A stretch of DNA of 59,672 nt, taken from positions 1 through 59,672 of the forward strand of contig NZ_NMUL01000024.1 of NCBI RefSeq assembly GCF_002234595.1, in the 5' to 3' direction. The notes beneath the pieces are model-generated. The model ran no database searches. It was not told where the DNA came from and saw only the letters and a list, made by a program, of their open reading frames with translations. Positions 34,608 to 43,175 of this stretch are shown piece by piece (within the stretch, counting starts at the first letter, position 1; each line of letters starts with the position of its first letter). This DNA is from Amycolatopsis vastitatis (GTDB lineage Bacteria > Actinomycetota > Actinomycetes > Mycobacteriales > Pseudonocardiaceae). The position numbers and the translations under genes were made by a program.

Positions 34608-35402
34608 TCAGCCTTCTCCGAACGGGTCCTGGGTTCGCCCGATCAGGTCGGCGACCGAGTCGAGCACCAGTGTCGGCCGATACGGATAGCGTTCGGCCGA
34701 CTCCCGGCTGGATATGCCGGTGAGCACCAGGATGGTCTGCAACCCGGCTTCGATGCCCGAATGCACGTCGGTGTCCATCCGGTCGCCGATCATCAGCGTC
34801 GACTCCGAGTGCGCGCCGAGCCGGCGCAGCGCCGAGCGCATCATCAGCGGGTTCGGCTTGCCGACGTAGTACGGCGAGCGCCCGGTGGCCTTCTCGATCA
34901 GCGCCGCGACGGACCCGGTGGCCGGCATCGAGCCCTCCACGCTCGGGCCGGTCGCGTCGGGGTTGGTCGCGATGAACTTCGCGCCGCCTTCGATGAGGCG
35001 GATCGCGCGGGTGATGGCGCTGAAGCTGTACGTGCGGGTCTCGCCCAGCACGACGTAGTCCGGGTCACGCTCGGTCAGCACGTAGCCGACCTCGTGCAGC
35101 GCCGTGGTGAGGCCCGCTTCGCCGATGACGTACGCCGAGCCGTTCGGCCGCTGCGACGAGAGGAACTTCGCGGTCGCCAGCGCCGACGTCCAGATCGACT
35201 CCTCCGGGATGTCGAGCCCGGTGCGCTCCAGCCGGGCCCGCAGGTCGCGCGGGGTGTAGATCGAGTTGTTCGTCAGCACCAGGAAGTCGATGCCGTTCGC
35301 CTTCAGTTCGGCGAGGAACTCGTCGGCCCCCGGGACGAGGTGCTCCTCCTTCACCAGGACGCCGTCCATGTCGGAGAGGTACGTCCACCGGCGTTCGTTC
35401 AT
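34608..35402 (-). CDS. HAD-IIA family (NagD-like) phosphatase
   Basis: A 264-residue hydrolase of the HAD-IIA subfamily. Motif I is LSDMDGVLVKEE (Asp11, Asp13), motif II is LVLTNNS, the cap domain follows (residues 80-190, including YVGKPNPLMMRSAL with the motif III lysine) and motif IV is MIGDRMDTDVHSGIEAG. The family dephosphorylates nucleotides and sugar phosphates such as 2-phosphoglycolate or p-nitrophenyl phosphate in vitro. Length is standard. It is divergent from the multicopper oxidase gene. Confidence 0.9.
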   Translation of the reverse strand: MNERRWTYLSDMDGVLVKEEHLVPGADEFLAELKANGIDFLVLTNNSIYTPRDLRARLERTGLDIPEESIWTSALATAKFLSSQRPNGSAYVIGEAGLTTALHEVGYVLTERDPDYVVLGETRTYSFSAITRAIRLIEGGAKFIATNPDATGPSVEGSMPATGSVAALIEKATGRSPYYVGKPNPLMMRSALRRLGAHSESTLMIGDRMDTDVHSGIEAGLQTILVLTGISSRESAERYPYRPTLVLDSVADLIGRTQDPFGEG

Positions 35403-35592
35403 GGGCGAAACCTATCACGCGCGCGAGACACCTGCGGCGCACGCCGAAAAAGGCTACAGTGGGAATTGCCGTTATCGCGAGGGGAGTCGCGTATCCGGTC
35501 ACCGAGGGGGTTCGGGGGAATACTTTTCGACGTCGACGGTGCGTCCGTCGCCGCGCAATTCTTCCTGCCCCCGCACCGAAGGGGGAAATCAC

Positions 35593-37365
35593 ATGACGGA
35601 AATCATCGAGCGCCCGGCGGCCACCACGCCCGCCGCCGAGCCGAACTGGGGACTCACCAAGTTCCTCGACCCGCTGCCGGTTCCACCGGTGTTGCGGCCG
35701 CACAACCGGGAAACGATCACCATTCCGATGGTCGCCACCCGGCAGAAGCTGCACTCGCAATTGCCCGAAAGTACTTTGTGGACGTACGCGGGACATTTCC
35801 CGGGTCCGACGATCGAAGTGCGCAGCGGCAGACAGGTGCGGATTTCGTGGTCGAACGAAATCGACGGCAAGATTCCGCTCGTCGCGGTTCAGGGGCCGGT
35901 CGCCACCGCGCCGGCCAGCCGTCCGGGCCGCGAGCTCGACCGGGACGGTTACTCGATCATCGAGGGCGTCACCGACCTGCCGTCGTGGACGGTCGTCCAC
36001 CTCCACGGCGCGCGCACCAACGCGGGCAACGACGGCTGGGCGCACAACGCGGGTCTCAAGGGCACGTCCCAGCTGGCGGAGTACCAGAACCGCCAGCAGG
36101 CGATGCCGCTCTGGTACCACGACCACGCGATGGCGATCACGCGCTTCAACGTCCACACGGGCCTGGCCGGGATGTACCTGATCCGCGACGACGAGGAGGA
36201 CGCGCTCGGCCTGCCGCACGGCGACCACGAGATCCCGCTGATCATCACCGACCGCAACCTGGACACCGACCCGGCGACCGGCGCGCTCACCGGGCAACTG
36301 CTGTTCAAGGTCCCGTACGTGCCGCCGAACGGGCCGCTGATCCCGTTCTCGGGGCCGTTCAACCTGGTCAACGGCGTGATCTGGCCGCACCTCGACGTCG
36401 ACGCGCGGTGGTACCGCTTCCGGCTGCTCAACGCGGCCAACTCACGGTTCTACACGCTGAACCTGGTCGACGAGAACAACGTGGCGCACAACGAGGCCGT
36501 CCGCCTGATCGGCACCGACGGCGGCCTGCTGCCCGCGCCTGCCGAGCTGCCCGCGGGCGGGCTGACCGTCGCCCCGGCCGAGCGGTTCGACGTCCTGATC
36601 GACTTCAGCCGCTTCAAGGGGCAGAAGCTCAAGCTGCGCAACGCCGACCCGGCGCTGGGCACGATCGAACCGGACCTGATGGAGTTCCGGGTGGACGGCC
36701 GGGCGAAGCGCGACCCGTTCCAGCTGCCGGAGAAGGTCTCGACGTCGTACCAGCGGCTCGTGCACGGTTCGACGCTGCCGGACGACCACGACCACGTCTG
36801 GATCGCGTTGCTGCTCAACGCCGACGGCCATCCCGAGATGTGGGACCTCCAGGAGGTCGACGCGGACCCGGGCGGCAAGGGGGTCATCGAGCTGCAGGAC
36901 CCGAACGGCGGGCTGCGGACGTTCCGGATGAACGGCCGGGTCTTCGACGACACCACGGGGATCTTCATCGACCACGACCGGTGGGCGGTGTGGAACCTGG
37001 TGCACCTCGCGGGCCGCCCGCCGGCGCACCCGATCCACATCCACCTGACGGAGTTCCAGGCGCTGTTCCGGCGGAGCTTCACGACGACGTTCGACCCGGC
37101 CGCGGAGCGGACGACGACGGCGATCAAGGGCTTCACCGACGTCCCGCTGGAGAAGTACGAGGAGGGCTGGAAGGACACGATCATCGTGAACCCCGGCCAG
37201 TGGGTGAGCGTCGCCGGGCGGTTCGGGGGTGGCACCGGCGAGTTCATGTTCCACTGCCACATCCTCGACCACGAGGACGAGGGCATGATGCGGCCGTTCG
37301 TCGTGCACCCGCCCGAGGTGGCGAAGTTCCACGTCCACCCGGGCGGCCACCACCACGACGGGTGA
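35593..37365 (+). CDS. multicopper oxidase (CotA/phenoxazinone synthase-like)
   Basis: A 590-residue multicopper oxidase with no signal peptide, hence probably cytoplasmic like CotA and phenoxazinone synthase, which it resembles in length and layout. All copper motifs are visible: HLHG, WYHDHAM, HPIHIHLTEFQ and the C-terminal HCHILDHEDEGMM (HCH at 554-556, next His at 560, axial Met near 565). It should oxidise phenolic or amine substrates, bilirubin or metal ions with reduction of O2 to water. The start is set by GAAGGGGGA upstream of ATG 35593. It is a single gene without secondary metabolite neighbours. Confidence 0.92.
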   Translation: MTEIIERPAATTPAAEPNWGLTKFLDPLPVPPVLRPHNRETITIPMVATRQKLHSQLPESTLWTYAGHFPGPTIEVRSGRQVRISWSNEIDGKIPLVAVQGPVATAPASRPGRELDRDGYSIIEGVTDLPSWTVVHLHGARTNAGNDGWAHNAGLKGTSQLAEYQNRQQAMPLWYHDHAMAITRFNVHTGLAGMYLIRDDEEDALGLPHGDHEIPLIITDRNLDTDPATGALTGQLLFKVPYVPPNGPLIPFSGPFNLVNGVIWPHLDVDARWYRFRLLNAANSRFYTLNLVDENNVAHNEAVRLIGTDGGLLPAPAELPAGGLTVAPAERFDVLIDFSRFKGQKLKLRNADPALGTIEPDLMEFRVDGRAKRDPFQLPEKVSTSYQRLVHGSTLPDDHDHVWIALLLNADGHPEMWDLQEVDADPGGKGVIELQDPNGGLRTFRMNGRVFDDTTGIFIDHDRWAVWNLVHLAGRPPAHPIHIHLTEFQALFRRSFTTTFDPAAERTTTAIKGFTDVPLEKYEEGWKDTIIVNPGQWVSVAGRFGGGTGEFMFHCHILDHEDEGMMRPFVVHPPEVAKFHVHPGGHHHDG

Positions 37366-37366
37366 G

Positions 37367-38434
37367 TCAGGAGGCCGCGGCCGGGTGGATCACCACGGTC
37401 GCGGCCTTCACCGACAGCGTCACCGCCGAGCCGGGCTCGAGGGCGAGCTCGGCGACGGCGGCCGGGGTGAGGTCGGCGGTGAGGCCGTGGGCCCAGCCGT
37501 CGCCCTCGGCCCGGACGCGGATCACCGGCCCGTGCGGCTCCAGGGCCGCGACGACGGCGTCGGTGGTGTTGCGGGGGCTGCCGCGGTGGCCGCCGTCGTG
37601 GGGGTAGACGGCGACGGCGTTCGGCGGGAACACCGCCACGGCGGGCTCGCCCCGCACGACGTCGACCGCCGGAATACCCGCCACCACTGAGCCGGACGCC
37701 GTCCGCAGCCCCTCGGCGACCGCGACGCCGGCGACGAGGTTGAGCCCGGCGATCCGCGCGGTGAACGCCGTCCGCGGTGCGGAAAGCACCTCGCGGGTCG
37801 GGCCGCGTTCGACGACGCGGCCGTCGTTCATCACCGCGACGTGGTCGGCGAGGGCGAGCGCGTCCAGCGGGTCGTGCGTGACGAGCACGGTCGTCGGCCC
37901 GGTCTTGAGCACCCGCCGCAGGAGGCCGCGGATCGCGGGCGCGGCGTCGACGTCGAGGGCGGCGAACGGCTCGTCGAGCAGCAGCAGGTCCGGTTCGGCG
38001 GCCAGGGCCCTGGCGATCGCGACGCGCTGGGCCTGCCCGCCGGACAACTGCCCCGGCCGCCGGTCGGCCAGCGAGACGGCGTCGACTTCGGCCAGCCAGT
38101 AGAAGGCCCGCTCCCGCGCGGCGTGGCGGCCGGCGCCCGTCGAGCGCGGCGAGAACGCGACGTTGTCCACCGCGGACAGGTGCGGGAAGAGCAGCGCGTC
38201 CTGGGACAGCAGCCCGATCCCGCGCCGGTGCGGCGGCACGCCGTCCAGTGCGCGCCCGGCCACCGTGATCTCCGCCGACACCGGCGTGACCAGCCCCGCG
38301 AGGCAGCCCAGGACCGTCGACTTGCCGGAACCGTTCGGGCCGAGGAGCGCCAGCACGCTCCCGGTGGGCACGTCGAGGTCCACTTCGAGGTGGAACGAGC
38401 CGCGGACGGCGTCGATCCGGGCGGCGAGGCTCAC
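37367..38434 (-). CDS. modC: molybdate ABC transporter ATP-binding protein ModC
   Basis: A 355-residue ABC ATPase that powers molybdate uptake. Walker A is GPNGSGKST (residues 32-40), the signature LSGGQAQRVAIARAL and Walker B LLLLDEPFAALD are present, and the C-terminal about 100 residues form a TOBE/Mop-type regulatory domain (VVIHPAAAS end). The start GTG 38434 overlaps the modB stop by 4 bases. It is the last gene of the mod operon and convergent with the multicopper oxidase, one base apart. Confidence 0.93.
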   Translation of the reverse strand: MSLAARIDAVRGSFHLEVDLDVPTGSVLALLGPNGSGKSTVLGCLAGLVTPVSAEITVAGRALDGVPPHRRGIGLLSQDALLFPHLSAVDNVAFSPRSTGAGRHAARERAFYWLAEVDAVSLADRRPGQLSGGQAQRVAIARALAAEPDLLLLDEPFAALDVDAAPAIRGLLRRVLKTGPTTVLVTHDPLDALALADHVAVMNDGRVVERGPTREVLSAPRTAFTARIAGLNLVAGVAVAEGLRTASGSVVAGIPAVDVVRGEPAVAVFPPNAVAVYPHDGGHRGSPRNTTDAVVAALEPHGPVIRVRAEGDGWAHGLTADLTPAAVAELALEPGSAVTLSVKAATVVIHPAAAS

Positions 38435-39198
38435 CGGAGGCCGCCTTCCCACGAGCGCGGCCGCGCGACGGCGATCACGACGATCGCCACGACGATCAGC
38501 AGCAGCGCGAGCGCCACCGCGCTGTCGACATCCACCTGGGCCTGCGTGTAGACCTCGAGCGGCAGGGTGCGGGTGACGTCTTCGAGGCTGCCCGCGAAGG
38601 TGATCGTGGCGCCGAACTCGCCGAGCGCGCGGGCGAAGCTGAGCACGACGCCGGAGCCGAGCGCGGGCAACAGCAGCGGCAGCGTGACCCGGCGGAAGAC
38701 GGTCCACGGGCGCGCGCCGAGCGTCGCGGCGACCTGCTCGTAGCGGTCGCCGGAGTTCCGGAGCGCGCCTTCGAGGCTGACCACGAGGAACGGCATCGCG
38801 ACGAACGACTGCGCGATCACCACCGCCGTCGTCGTGAACGGCACGGACTCCCCGGTCAGGGTCGTGATGAGGATGCCGAGGAAACCCTTGCGGCCGAGCA
38901 GGTAGAGCAGCGCGAGGCCGCCGACCACCGGCGGCAGCACCAGGGGCAGCAGCACGATCGACCGCAGCAGCCGGACCCCGCGGAACCGGGCCCGCGCGAG
39001 CACGACGGCCAGCGGCACGCCGAGCAGCACGCAGACCAGAGTGGACAGTGCCGCCGTGATCAGCGACAACCGCAGCGCGTGCCACGACGACGGCGTGACG
39101 ATCAGCGACGGCAGCCGCGTGAGGTCGGTGCGGACCAGCAGGCCGACGACGGGCAGCACGACCAGCGCCAGCGCGAGCGCCGCGGGGACGGCGAGCAC
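38431..39198 (-). CDS. modB: molybdate ABC transporter permease ModB
   Basis: A 255-residue inner-membrane permease with about six helices. The cytoplasmic EAA loop is recognisable (GDRYEQVAATLGARPWTVFR), as is the typical TLPLLLPALGSGVVLSFARA segment and ALGEFGATITFAGS. The GTG start at 39198 has no clear Shine-Dalgarno; a strong hairpin (39211-39248) lies just upstream. It overlaps modC by 4 bases. Family assignment is firm from the ALGEFG motif and context with modA and modC. Confidence 0.92.
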   Translation of the reverse strand: MLAVPAALALALVVLPVVGLLVRTDLTRLPSLIVTPSSWHALRLSLITAALSTLVCVLLGVPLAVVLARARFRGVRLLRSIVLLPLVLPPVVGGLALLYLLGRKGFLGILITTLTGESVPFTTTAVVIAQSFVAMPFLVVSLEGALRNSGDRYEQVAATLGARPWTVFRRVTLPLLLPALGSGVVLSFARALGEFGATITFAGSLEDVTRTLPLEVYTQAQVDVDSAVALALLLIVVAIVVIAVARPRSWEGGLR

Positions 39199-39210
39199 CC
39201 ACGGAACGCG

Positions 39211-39248
39211 CGAGTGGCCGGCCGGGGCAGCGCCCGGCCGGCCACTCG
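39211..39248 (-). terminator. 16-bp perfect hairpin between modA and modB
   Basis: Arms at 39211-39226 and 39233-39248 pair perfectly around a 6-base loop. It starts 8 bases after the modA stop and ends 12 bases before modB. No T run. It may lower read-through or stabilise modA mRNA so that the binding protein is made in excess. Confidence 0.6.
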
Positions 39249-39256
39249 GGGAACGC

Positions 39257-40069
39257 CTACTGCGCAGAACCGAACCCGGCCTTCGTCAGCTCGTTCTTGC
39301 CCTCGGTCCCGAGGACGAACTGTTCGAACTGGTGCGCCAGGTCGGCCTGGCCGCCCTTGACCGCGGCGATCGGGTAGCTGTTGAGCGCCTGGGCCGCCTC
39401 GGGGAAGTCGACCTTGTCGACCTTGCCCGCGGCCGAGGTGGTGTCGGTGACGTAGACCAGGCCCGCGTCGGCGTCGCCGGTGGCGACCTTGTTCAGCACC
39501 TGCTTGACGTCCTGCTCCTCGCTCTTCGGCTTGAGCGTGACGCCGGTGGCCGTCTCGACCTTCTTCGCCGCCGCGCCGCACGGCACCTGCGGGGCGCAGG
39601 TGATCACGGTCAGCCCGGCCTTGTTGAGGTCGGCGAAGGACTTGATGCCCTTGGGATTGCCCGGCGCGACGGCGATGGCGAGCTTGTTGGTGGCGAACAC
39701 GGTCGCCTGGCCGTCGATCACGCCGTCCTGGACGGCCTTGTCCATGGTGGCCTGGTCGGCCGAGGCGAAGACGTCCGCCTTCGCGCCGTTGGTCAGCTGC
39801 TGGACCAGGCCGGACGAGCCCGCGAAGCTGAACTTCACGGTGACACCGGAGTGCTGGGCCTCGAACTCCTTGCCGAGGGCGGTGAACGACTCGGTGAGCG
39901 ACGCGGCGGCGAACACGGTCAGCGTGCCACCGCCGCCGGCGTTCCCGGCCCCCTTGGGCGCGGGTGCGGTGACCGACGCGCCGCCGGTCTGCGTGCTGGG
40001 CTCGTCCGAGCTGCTGCACGCGCCCGCGAACAGGGCGACGGCCGCGACGGCGAGAGCGAGCTTCTTCAT
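39257..40069 (-). CDS. modA: molybdate-binding lipoprotein ModA
   Basis: A 270-residue substrate-binding lipoprotein. The signal and lipobox are MKKLALAVAAVALFAGACSS (Cys18). Family features follow: TLTVFAAASLTESFTALGKE, FSFAGSSGLVQQLTNGAKAD, DVFASADQATMD and the C-terminal LVYVTDTTSAAGKV. It captures molybdate or tungstate outside the membrane for ModBC. ATG 40069 has GAAGGAAG upstream and overlaps the stop of the TOBE regulator gene by 4 bases, so regulator and transporter are one operon. Confidence 0.94.
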   Translation of the reverse strand: MKKLALAVAAVALFAGACSSSDEPSTQTGGASVTAPAPKGAGNAGGGGTLTVFAAASLTESFTALGKEFEAQHSGVTVKFSFAGSSGLVQQLTNGAKADVFASADQATMDKAVQDGVIDGQATVFATNKLAIAVAPGNPKGIKSFADLNKAGLTVITCAPQVPCGAAAKKVETATGVTLKPKSEEQDVKQVLNKVATGDADAGLVYVTDTTSAAGKVDKVDFPEAAQALNSYPIAAVKGGQADLAHQFEQFVLGTEGKNELTKAGFGSAQ

Positions 40070-40470
40070 CGACTTCCTTCCGGTGTTTCCACCACGACAG
40101 TGGTCGCTTTGACCACCGCGACCGCGAGCACCCCCGGGCGCAGCCCCAGCTCGCGGACGGCTTCCGTACTCATCAGGGACACCACGCGGTGCGCCCCGCA
40201 CTGCAGTTCCACCTGGGCCATCACCTTGTCGGCGATGACCTCGGTGACCAGCCCCACGAACCTATTGCGGGCCGAGCGGCCGACCGTCGAGGGGTCGTCG
40301 GGGCCCGAGGCCTGGGCCCGGGCGAACCCGGCCAGCTGGGCGCCGTCGACGACCTTGCGGCCGGCGGCGTCGTCGGTGGCGGTCAGCTGGCCGGCGCGCA
40401 CCCAGCGGCGCACGGTGTCGTCACTGACCCCGAGCAGGCGCGCGGCCTCGGACAACCGAAATTGCGGCAT
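40066..40470 (-). CDS. TOBE-domain molybdenum-responsive regulator
   Basis: A 134-residue protein with an N-terminal excisionase/MerR-like helix-turn-helix (FRLSEAARLLGVSDDTVRRW, residues 4-23) and a C-terminal molybdate-binding Mop/TOBE domain (SARNRFVGLVTEVIADKVMA, then VSLMSTEAVRELGL). This two-domain form replaces ModE in actinomycetes and probably senses molybdate to regulate the mod genes. It is the first gene of the modABC operon. A -10-like GATAAT on the minus strand (40480-40485) sits about 10 bases before the start. Confidence 0.85.
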   Translation of the reverse strand: MPQFRLSEAARLLGVSDDTVRRWVRAGQLTATDDAAGRKVVDGAQLAGFARAQASGPDDPSTVGRSARNRFVGLVTEVIADKVMAQVELQCGAHRVVSLMSTEAVRELGLRPGVLAVAVVKATTVVVETPEGSR

Positions 40471-40479
40471 GCCGCAGAC

Positions 40480-40485
40480 ATTATC
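40480..40485 (-). promoter_or_regulatory. -10 candidate for the mod operon
   Basis: GATAAT on the minus strand, 5 of 6 consensus bases, only 9 bases before the regulator's ATG, which implies a nearly leaderless transcript. No convincing -35 is seen. The mod operon could instead be read through from the MarR gene 33 bases upstream. Confidence 0.35.
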
Positions 40486-40503
40486 TCCGCAGTTGAGGAA
40501 AAG

Positions 40504-40983
40504 CTACGCGGGGCGCGAATTGTGCATGACTTCGGCGCGCAGCTGTTCGAGGATGACATTCTGATAACGCTCGATCGCTTTTCGCTCGGCCGGGGAGAAC
40601 TGCGCCAGCGTCTCACGCAGGGCGTCGAACGCCGACTCGAAGAGCGGCCTGAAGCGGTCCTCGACTCCGGGCACGACCTCGACGAGGACCTTGCGGCGGT
40701 CCTCGGGGTCGCGGACGCGGCGGACCAGCCCGACCTTCTCCAGCCGGTCGATGACGCCGGTGACCGCGCCGGTCGACAGGCCCGTCAGCTCGGCGATCCG
40801 GCCGGCGGTGAGCGGGCCACCGGCCTGGATGACCAGGTCGAACGTCTTGTGGTCAGTGCCGGACAGGCCCATCCGCTCGGCGATCCTGGCGTGCCGCAGG
40901 ACGGTGAAGGTGCTGCCCGCGCGACCCAATTCCGCGAAGCGGAAGAGTTCGTCGTCCGTGACCGGGTAAGTCTTTTCCGTCAC
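40504..40983 (-). CDS. MarR family transcriptional regulator
   Basis: A 159-residue winged-helix protein. Recognition helix region: TAGRIAELTGLSTGAVTGVI, followed by the wing with RVRDPEDRRKVLVEVVPG. GTG 40983 is chosen because GGAGAAGG lies 6-10 bases before it; the longer frame from 41034 lacks such a site. It lies between the mod operon and moaA, divergent from moaA, whose shared intergenic region holds two 13-base direct repeats. Its target may be the moaA promoter or its own, but nothing in the protein indicates a molybdenum ligand. Confidence 0.88.
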   Translation of the reverse strand: MTEKTYPVTDDELFRFAELGRAGSTFTVLRHARIAERMGLSGTDHKTFDLVIQAGGPLTAGRIAELTGLSTGAVTGVIDRLEKVGLVRRVRDPEDRRKVLVEVVPGVEDRFRPLFESAFDALRETLAQFSPAERKAIERYQNVILEQLRAEVMHNSRPA

Positions 40984-41019
40984 AAGTCCTTCTCCCGGGG
41001 CGTTGGTTCGCCCACTGAG

Positions 41020-41061
41020 CAGCTCACTCCGCAAAGTATCCTAGCGATCAGCTCACTTCGC
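41020..41061. repeat. pair of 13-bp direct repeats between marR and moaA
   Basis: CAGCTCACTCCGC (41020-41032) and CAGCTCACTTCGC (41049-41061), 12 of 13 bases identical, 29 bases apart, flanking the candidate -10 (TATCCT or, on the other strand, GATACT). Candidate regulator-binding sites. Confidence 0.45.
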
Positions 41062-41086
41062 GCGTTCCGGAGCTAGGCTGGATGCA

Positions 41087-42151
41087 ATGACAGCAGTGGA
41101 TCTCGGGTTTCCTCGCGTCCCCGGTACACGAGGGTCGTCTCGCGTGCCCCGGCCCGAGAACCCGCACCTCATCGACACCTTCGGCCGGGTGGCCACCGAT
41201 CTCCGGGTTTCCCTGACGGATCGGTGCAATCTCCGGTGCACCTACTGCATGCCCGCGGAAGGCCTCGACTGGATGCCGGGCGAGCAGGTGCTGACCGACG
41301 ACGAGCTCGTCCGGCTGATGCGGATCGCCGTCGAGATGCTCGGCGTCACCGACATCCGGCTCACCGGCGGGGAACCCCTGCTGCGGCCCGGGCTCGAGGA
41401 CCTCGTCGCGCGGATCACGGCGTTGTCGCCGCGGCCCCGGCTCTCCATGACCACCAACGGGATCGGTCTCGCCAAGCGCGCGGCCGGGCTCGCGGCCGCG
41501 GGGCTGAACCGGATCAACGTCTCGCTCGACACCGTCGACCCCGCGACGTTCCTGGAGATCACCCGCCGCGACCGGCTCTCGCACGTCGTGGCCGGGCTGG
41601 CCGCGGCGCGGGACGCCGGGATGGCGCCGGTCAAGGTCAACGCCGTGCTGATCCGCGGGCTCAACGAGACCGAAGCCGTGCCGCTGCTGAAGTTCTGCCT
41701 CGCCGAGGGCTACCACCTGCGGTTCATCGAGCAGATGCCGCTGGACGCCCAGCACGGCTGGAACCGCGGCGAGATGATCACCGCGGCCGAGATCCTGGAG
41801 ATGCTGGGTGCTTCGTTCACGCTGACGCCGTTCCCGGCCGCGCGGGGCGGCGCGCCCGCCGAGCGCTGGCTGGTCGACGGCGGCCCCGGCGACGTCGGCG
41901 TGATCGCGTCGGTGACCCGGCCGTTCTGCTCGGCGTGCGAGCGGACGCGGCTGACCGCGGACGGCGCCGTGCGCTCCTGCCTGTTCAGCAACGACGAGAC
42001 GGACCTGCGCTCCCTCGCGCGCGCGGGCGCGCGCGACGAAGAGATTGCCGACGCCTGGCGGGCGACGATGTGGGGCAAGCTCGCGGGCCACGAGATCAAC
42101 GACGCCGGGTTCGCGCAGCCGATCCGGCCGATGAGCGCGATCGGCGGTTGA
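41087..42151 (+). CDS. moaA: GTP 3',8-cyclase MoaA
   Basis: A 354-residue radical-SAM enzyme for the first step of molybdenum cofactor synthesis, conversion of GTP to 3',8-cyclo-GTP. The N-terminal 4Fe-4S motif is CNLRCTYC (Cys47, 51, 54), the AdoMet motif TGGEPLLR follows, the C-terminal cluster is in FCSACERTRL and SCLFS, and the protein ends in the essential Gly-Gly. It has an unusually long N-terminal extension of about 25 residues before the conserved LIDTFGRVATDLRVSLTDRC. moaD follows after 1 base. Confidence 0.96.
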   Translation: MTAVDLGFPRVPGTRGSSRVPRPENPHLIDTFGRVATDLRVSLTDRCNLRCTYCMPAEGLDWMPGEQVLTDDELVRLMRIAVEMLGVTDIRLTGGEPLLRPGLEDLVARITALSPRPRLSMTTNGIGLAKRAAGLAAAGLNRINVSLDTVDPATFLEITRRDRLSHVVAGLAAARDAGMAPVKVNAVLIRGLNETEAVPLLKFCLAEGYHLRFIEQMPLDAQHGWNRGEMITAAEILEMLGASFTLTPFPAARGGAPAERWLVDGGPGDVGVIASVTRPFCSACERTRLTADGAVRSCLFSNDETDLRSLARAGARDEEIADAWRATMWGKLAGHEINDAGFAQPIRPMSAIGG

Positions 42152-42152
42152 G

Positions 42153-42413
42153 ATGGCGACCCTGACCATCGTGGTGCGGTACTTCGCCGCGGCCCGTGCC
42201 GCGGCGGGCGCGGACGAGGAAAAGGTCCAGCTGCCGTCGGGCGCGTCGGTCGCCGACGCGGTCGGCGAGCTGCGCCGCCTGCACCCTTCTTCTTTGCCGC
42301 GGGTCCTGGACGCGGCGAGCTACCTGCTCGACGGCATCGCGGTCCGCGACCTGACCCGCCCCCTGAAGGACGGCGCCGAACTCGACGTCCTCCCGCCGTT
42401 CGCCGGCGGCTGA
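42153..42413 (+). CDS. moaD: MoaD/ThiS family sulfur carrier
   Basis: An 86-residue ubiquitin-like sulfur carrier of the small subunit of molybdopterin synthase. It has the beta-grasp pattern (TIVVRYFAAARAAAGADEEK; DGAELDVLPPFAGG) and ends in Gly-Gly, which is adenylated and thiocarboxylated. It begins 1 base after moaA stops. The large subunit MoaE is encoded some 2 kb away, fused to a MoaB domain. Confidence 0.92.
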   Translation: MATLTIVVRYFAAARAAAGADEEKVQLPSGASVADAVGELRRLHPSSLPRVLDAASYLLDGIAVRDLTRPLKDGAELDVLPPFAGG

Positions 42414-42426
42414 CCCCCAGCCCGCC

Positions 42427-42571
42427 GCGATCAGCAGGTCGGCTCCCGTGATCAAGGAGCCGACACCCGTGATTGAAGGGTCGACACGGTGCCGGGAGCG
42501 CCGCGGCCACGTGTCGACCCTCTGATCACGCGTGTCGACCTGCTGATCACGCGTGTCGACCCTCCCGGTGC
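42427..42571. repeat. six 21-bp units in two head-to-head triplets
   Basis: Units on the + strand begin at 42427, 42448 and 42469; units on the minus strand cover 42509-42529, 42530-42550 and 42551-42571. A consensus half is GTGATCA with GGTCGACAC about 4 bases later. Unit 3 matches the reverse complement of unit 4 at 17 of 21 positions, and unit 2 that of unit 5 at 15. The two triplets can fold into a long stem with a 19-base loop. It lies after moaD in an intergenic region of about 950 bases with no genes (42414-43365). Confidence 0.7.
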
Positions 42572-43073
42572 GCGAGCCGTCCGTCTGGGGACGTGAGTTC
42601 GGCTTCTCTGTATTCCGGCGACCACTCGGGTACGGCAGCCGACCGCTCGGCGACGCCGTTTCGCGCCTCCGGCGTGGCGCACCGGCCGACCCGGCTGTTC
42701 GCGGCAAGCTGAGCCGGCCGGTCGCGACGCCATCCGGTGACCTGTTCACCTGGTCCGTCGCGGTGCGTCGGCCGGACCGGCCGAGACGGCTGATCAGGAT
42801 GACTCCGGCGTGACGTCAAACCCCACGAAGAGGTGGGACTGGTGTGACTCCTGAGGTACATGAGGCGGCATTGTCAAGTCTGGCGCGTGGCCGCCAGTGG
42901 TCATAAGATGCGCGCTTCCACCGCGAAGGGCATTGGCGCGAATGGCCCATTCGCTGCCCGAACCACGTGACACAAGCCTCACGATCCGTGTTTTATCTCG
43001 GGTAGGAAACGGCCAGATAACGGCCCGCTGACCTGCGAAGACAGGCCAATCGACAGGCGTTGCGTGTCGTTAC

Positions 43074-43089
43074 TGTGACGTAGGTCACG
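43074..43089. promoter_or_regulatory. Crp-like binding site upstream of rpf
   Basis: TGTGA, CGTAGG, TCACG: fits the Crp consensus TGTGA-N6-TCACA at 9 of 10 core bases. It lies about 90 bases before the riboswitch and 275 before the coding region. In M. tuberculosis the cAMP receptor protein Rv3676 controls rpfA, so a parallel is plausible. A possible -10 (TACCGT, 43124-43129) with a weak -35 (TTCCGA, 43101-43106) follows. Confidence 0.6.
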
Positions 43090-43175
43090 CCCCGAATAAT
43101 TTCCGATCACGGCCATCGTTACGTACCGTCGCTTTTCGGTTGGCCCCGACCAACCACGCAACACCGGGAATCCGT

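Noticed and set aside
34761..37607. 948-residue plus-strand frame
   Set aside because: Shadow of the HAD-IIA gene joined to an alternative frame of the multicopper oxidase gene; no own motif.
42427..42571. CRISPR array
   Set aside because: The 21-bp units are contiguous without unique spacers and occur in both orientations.
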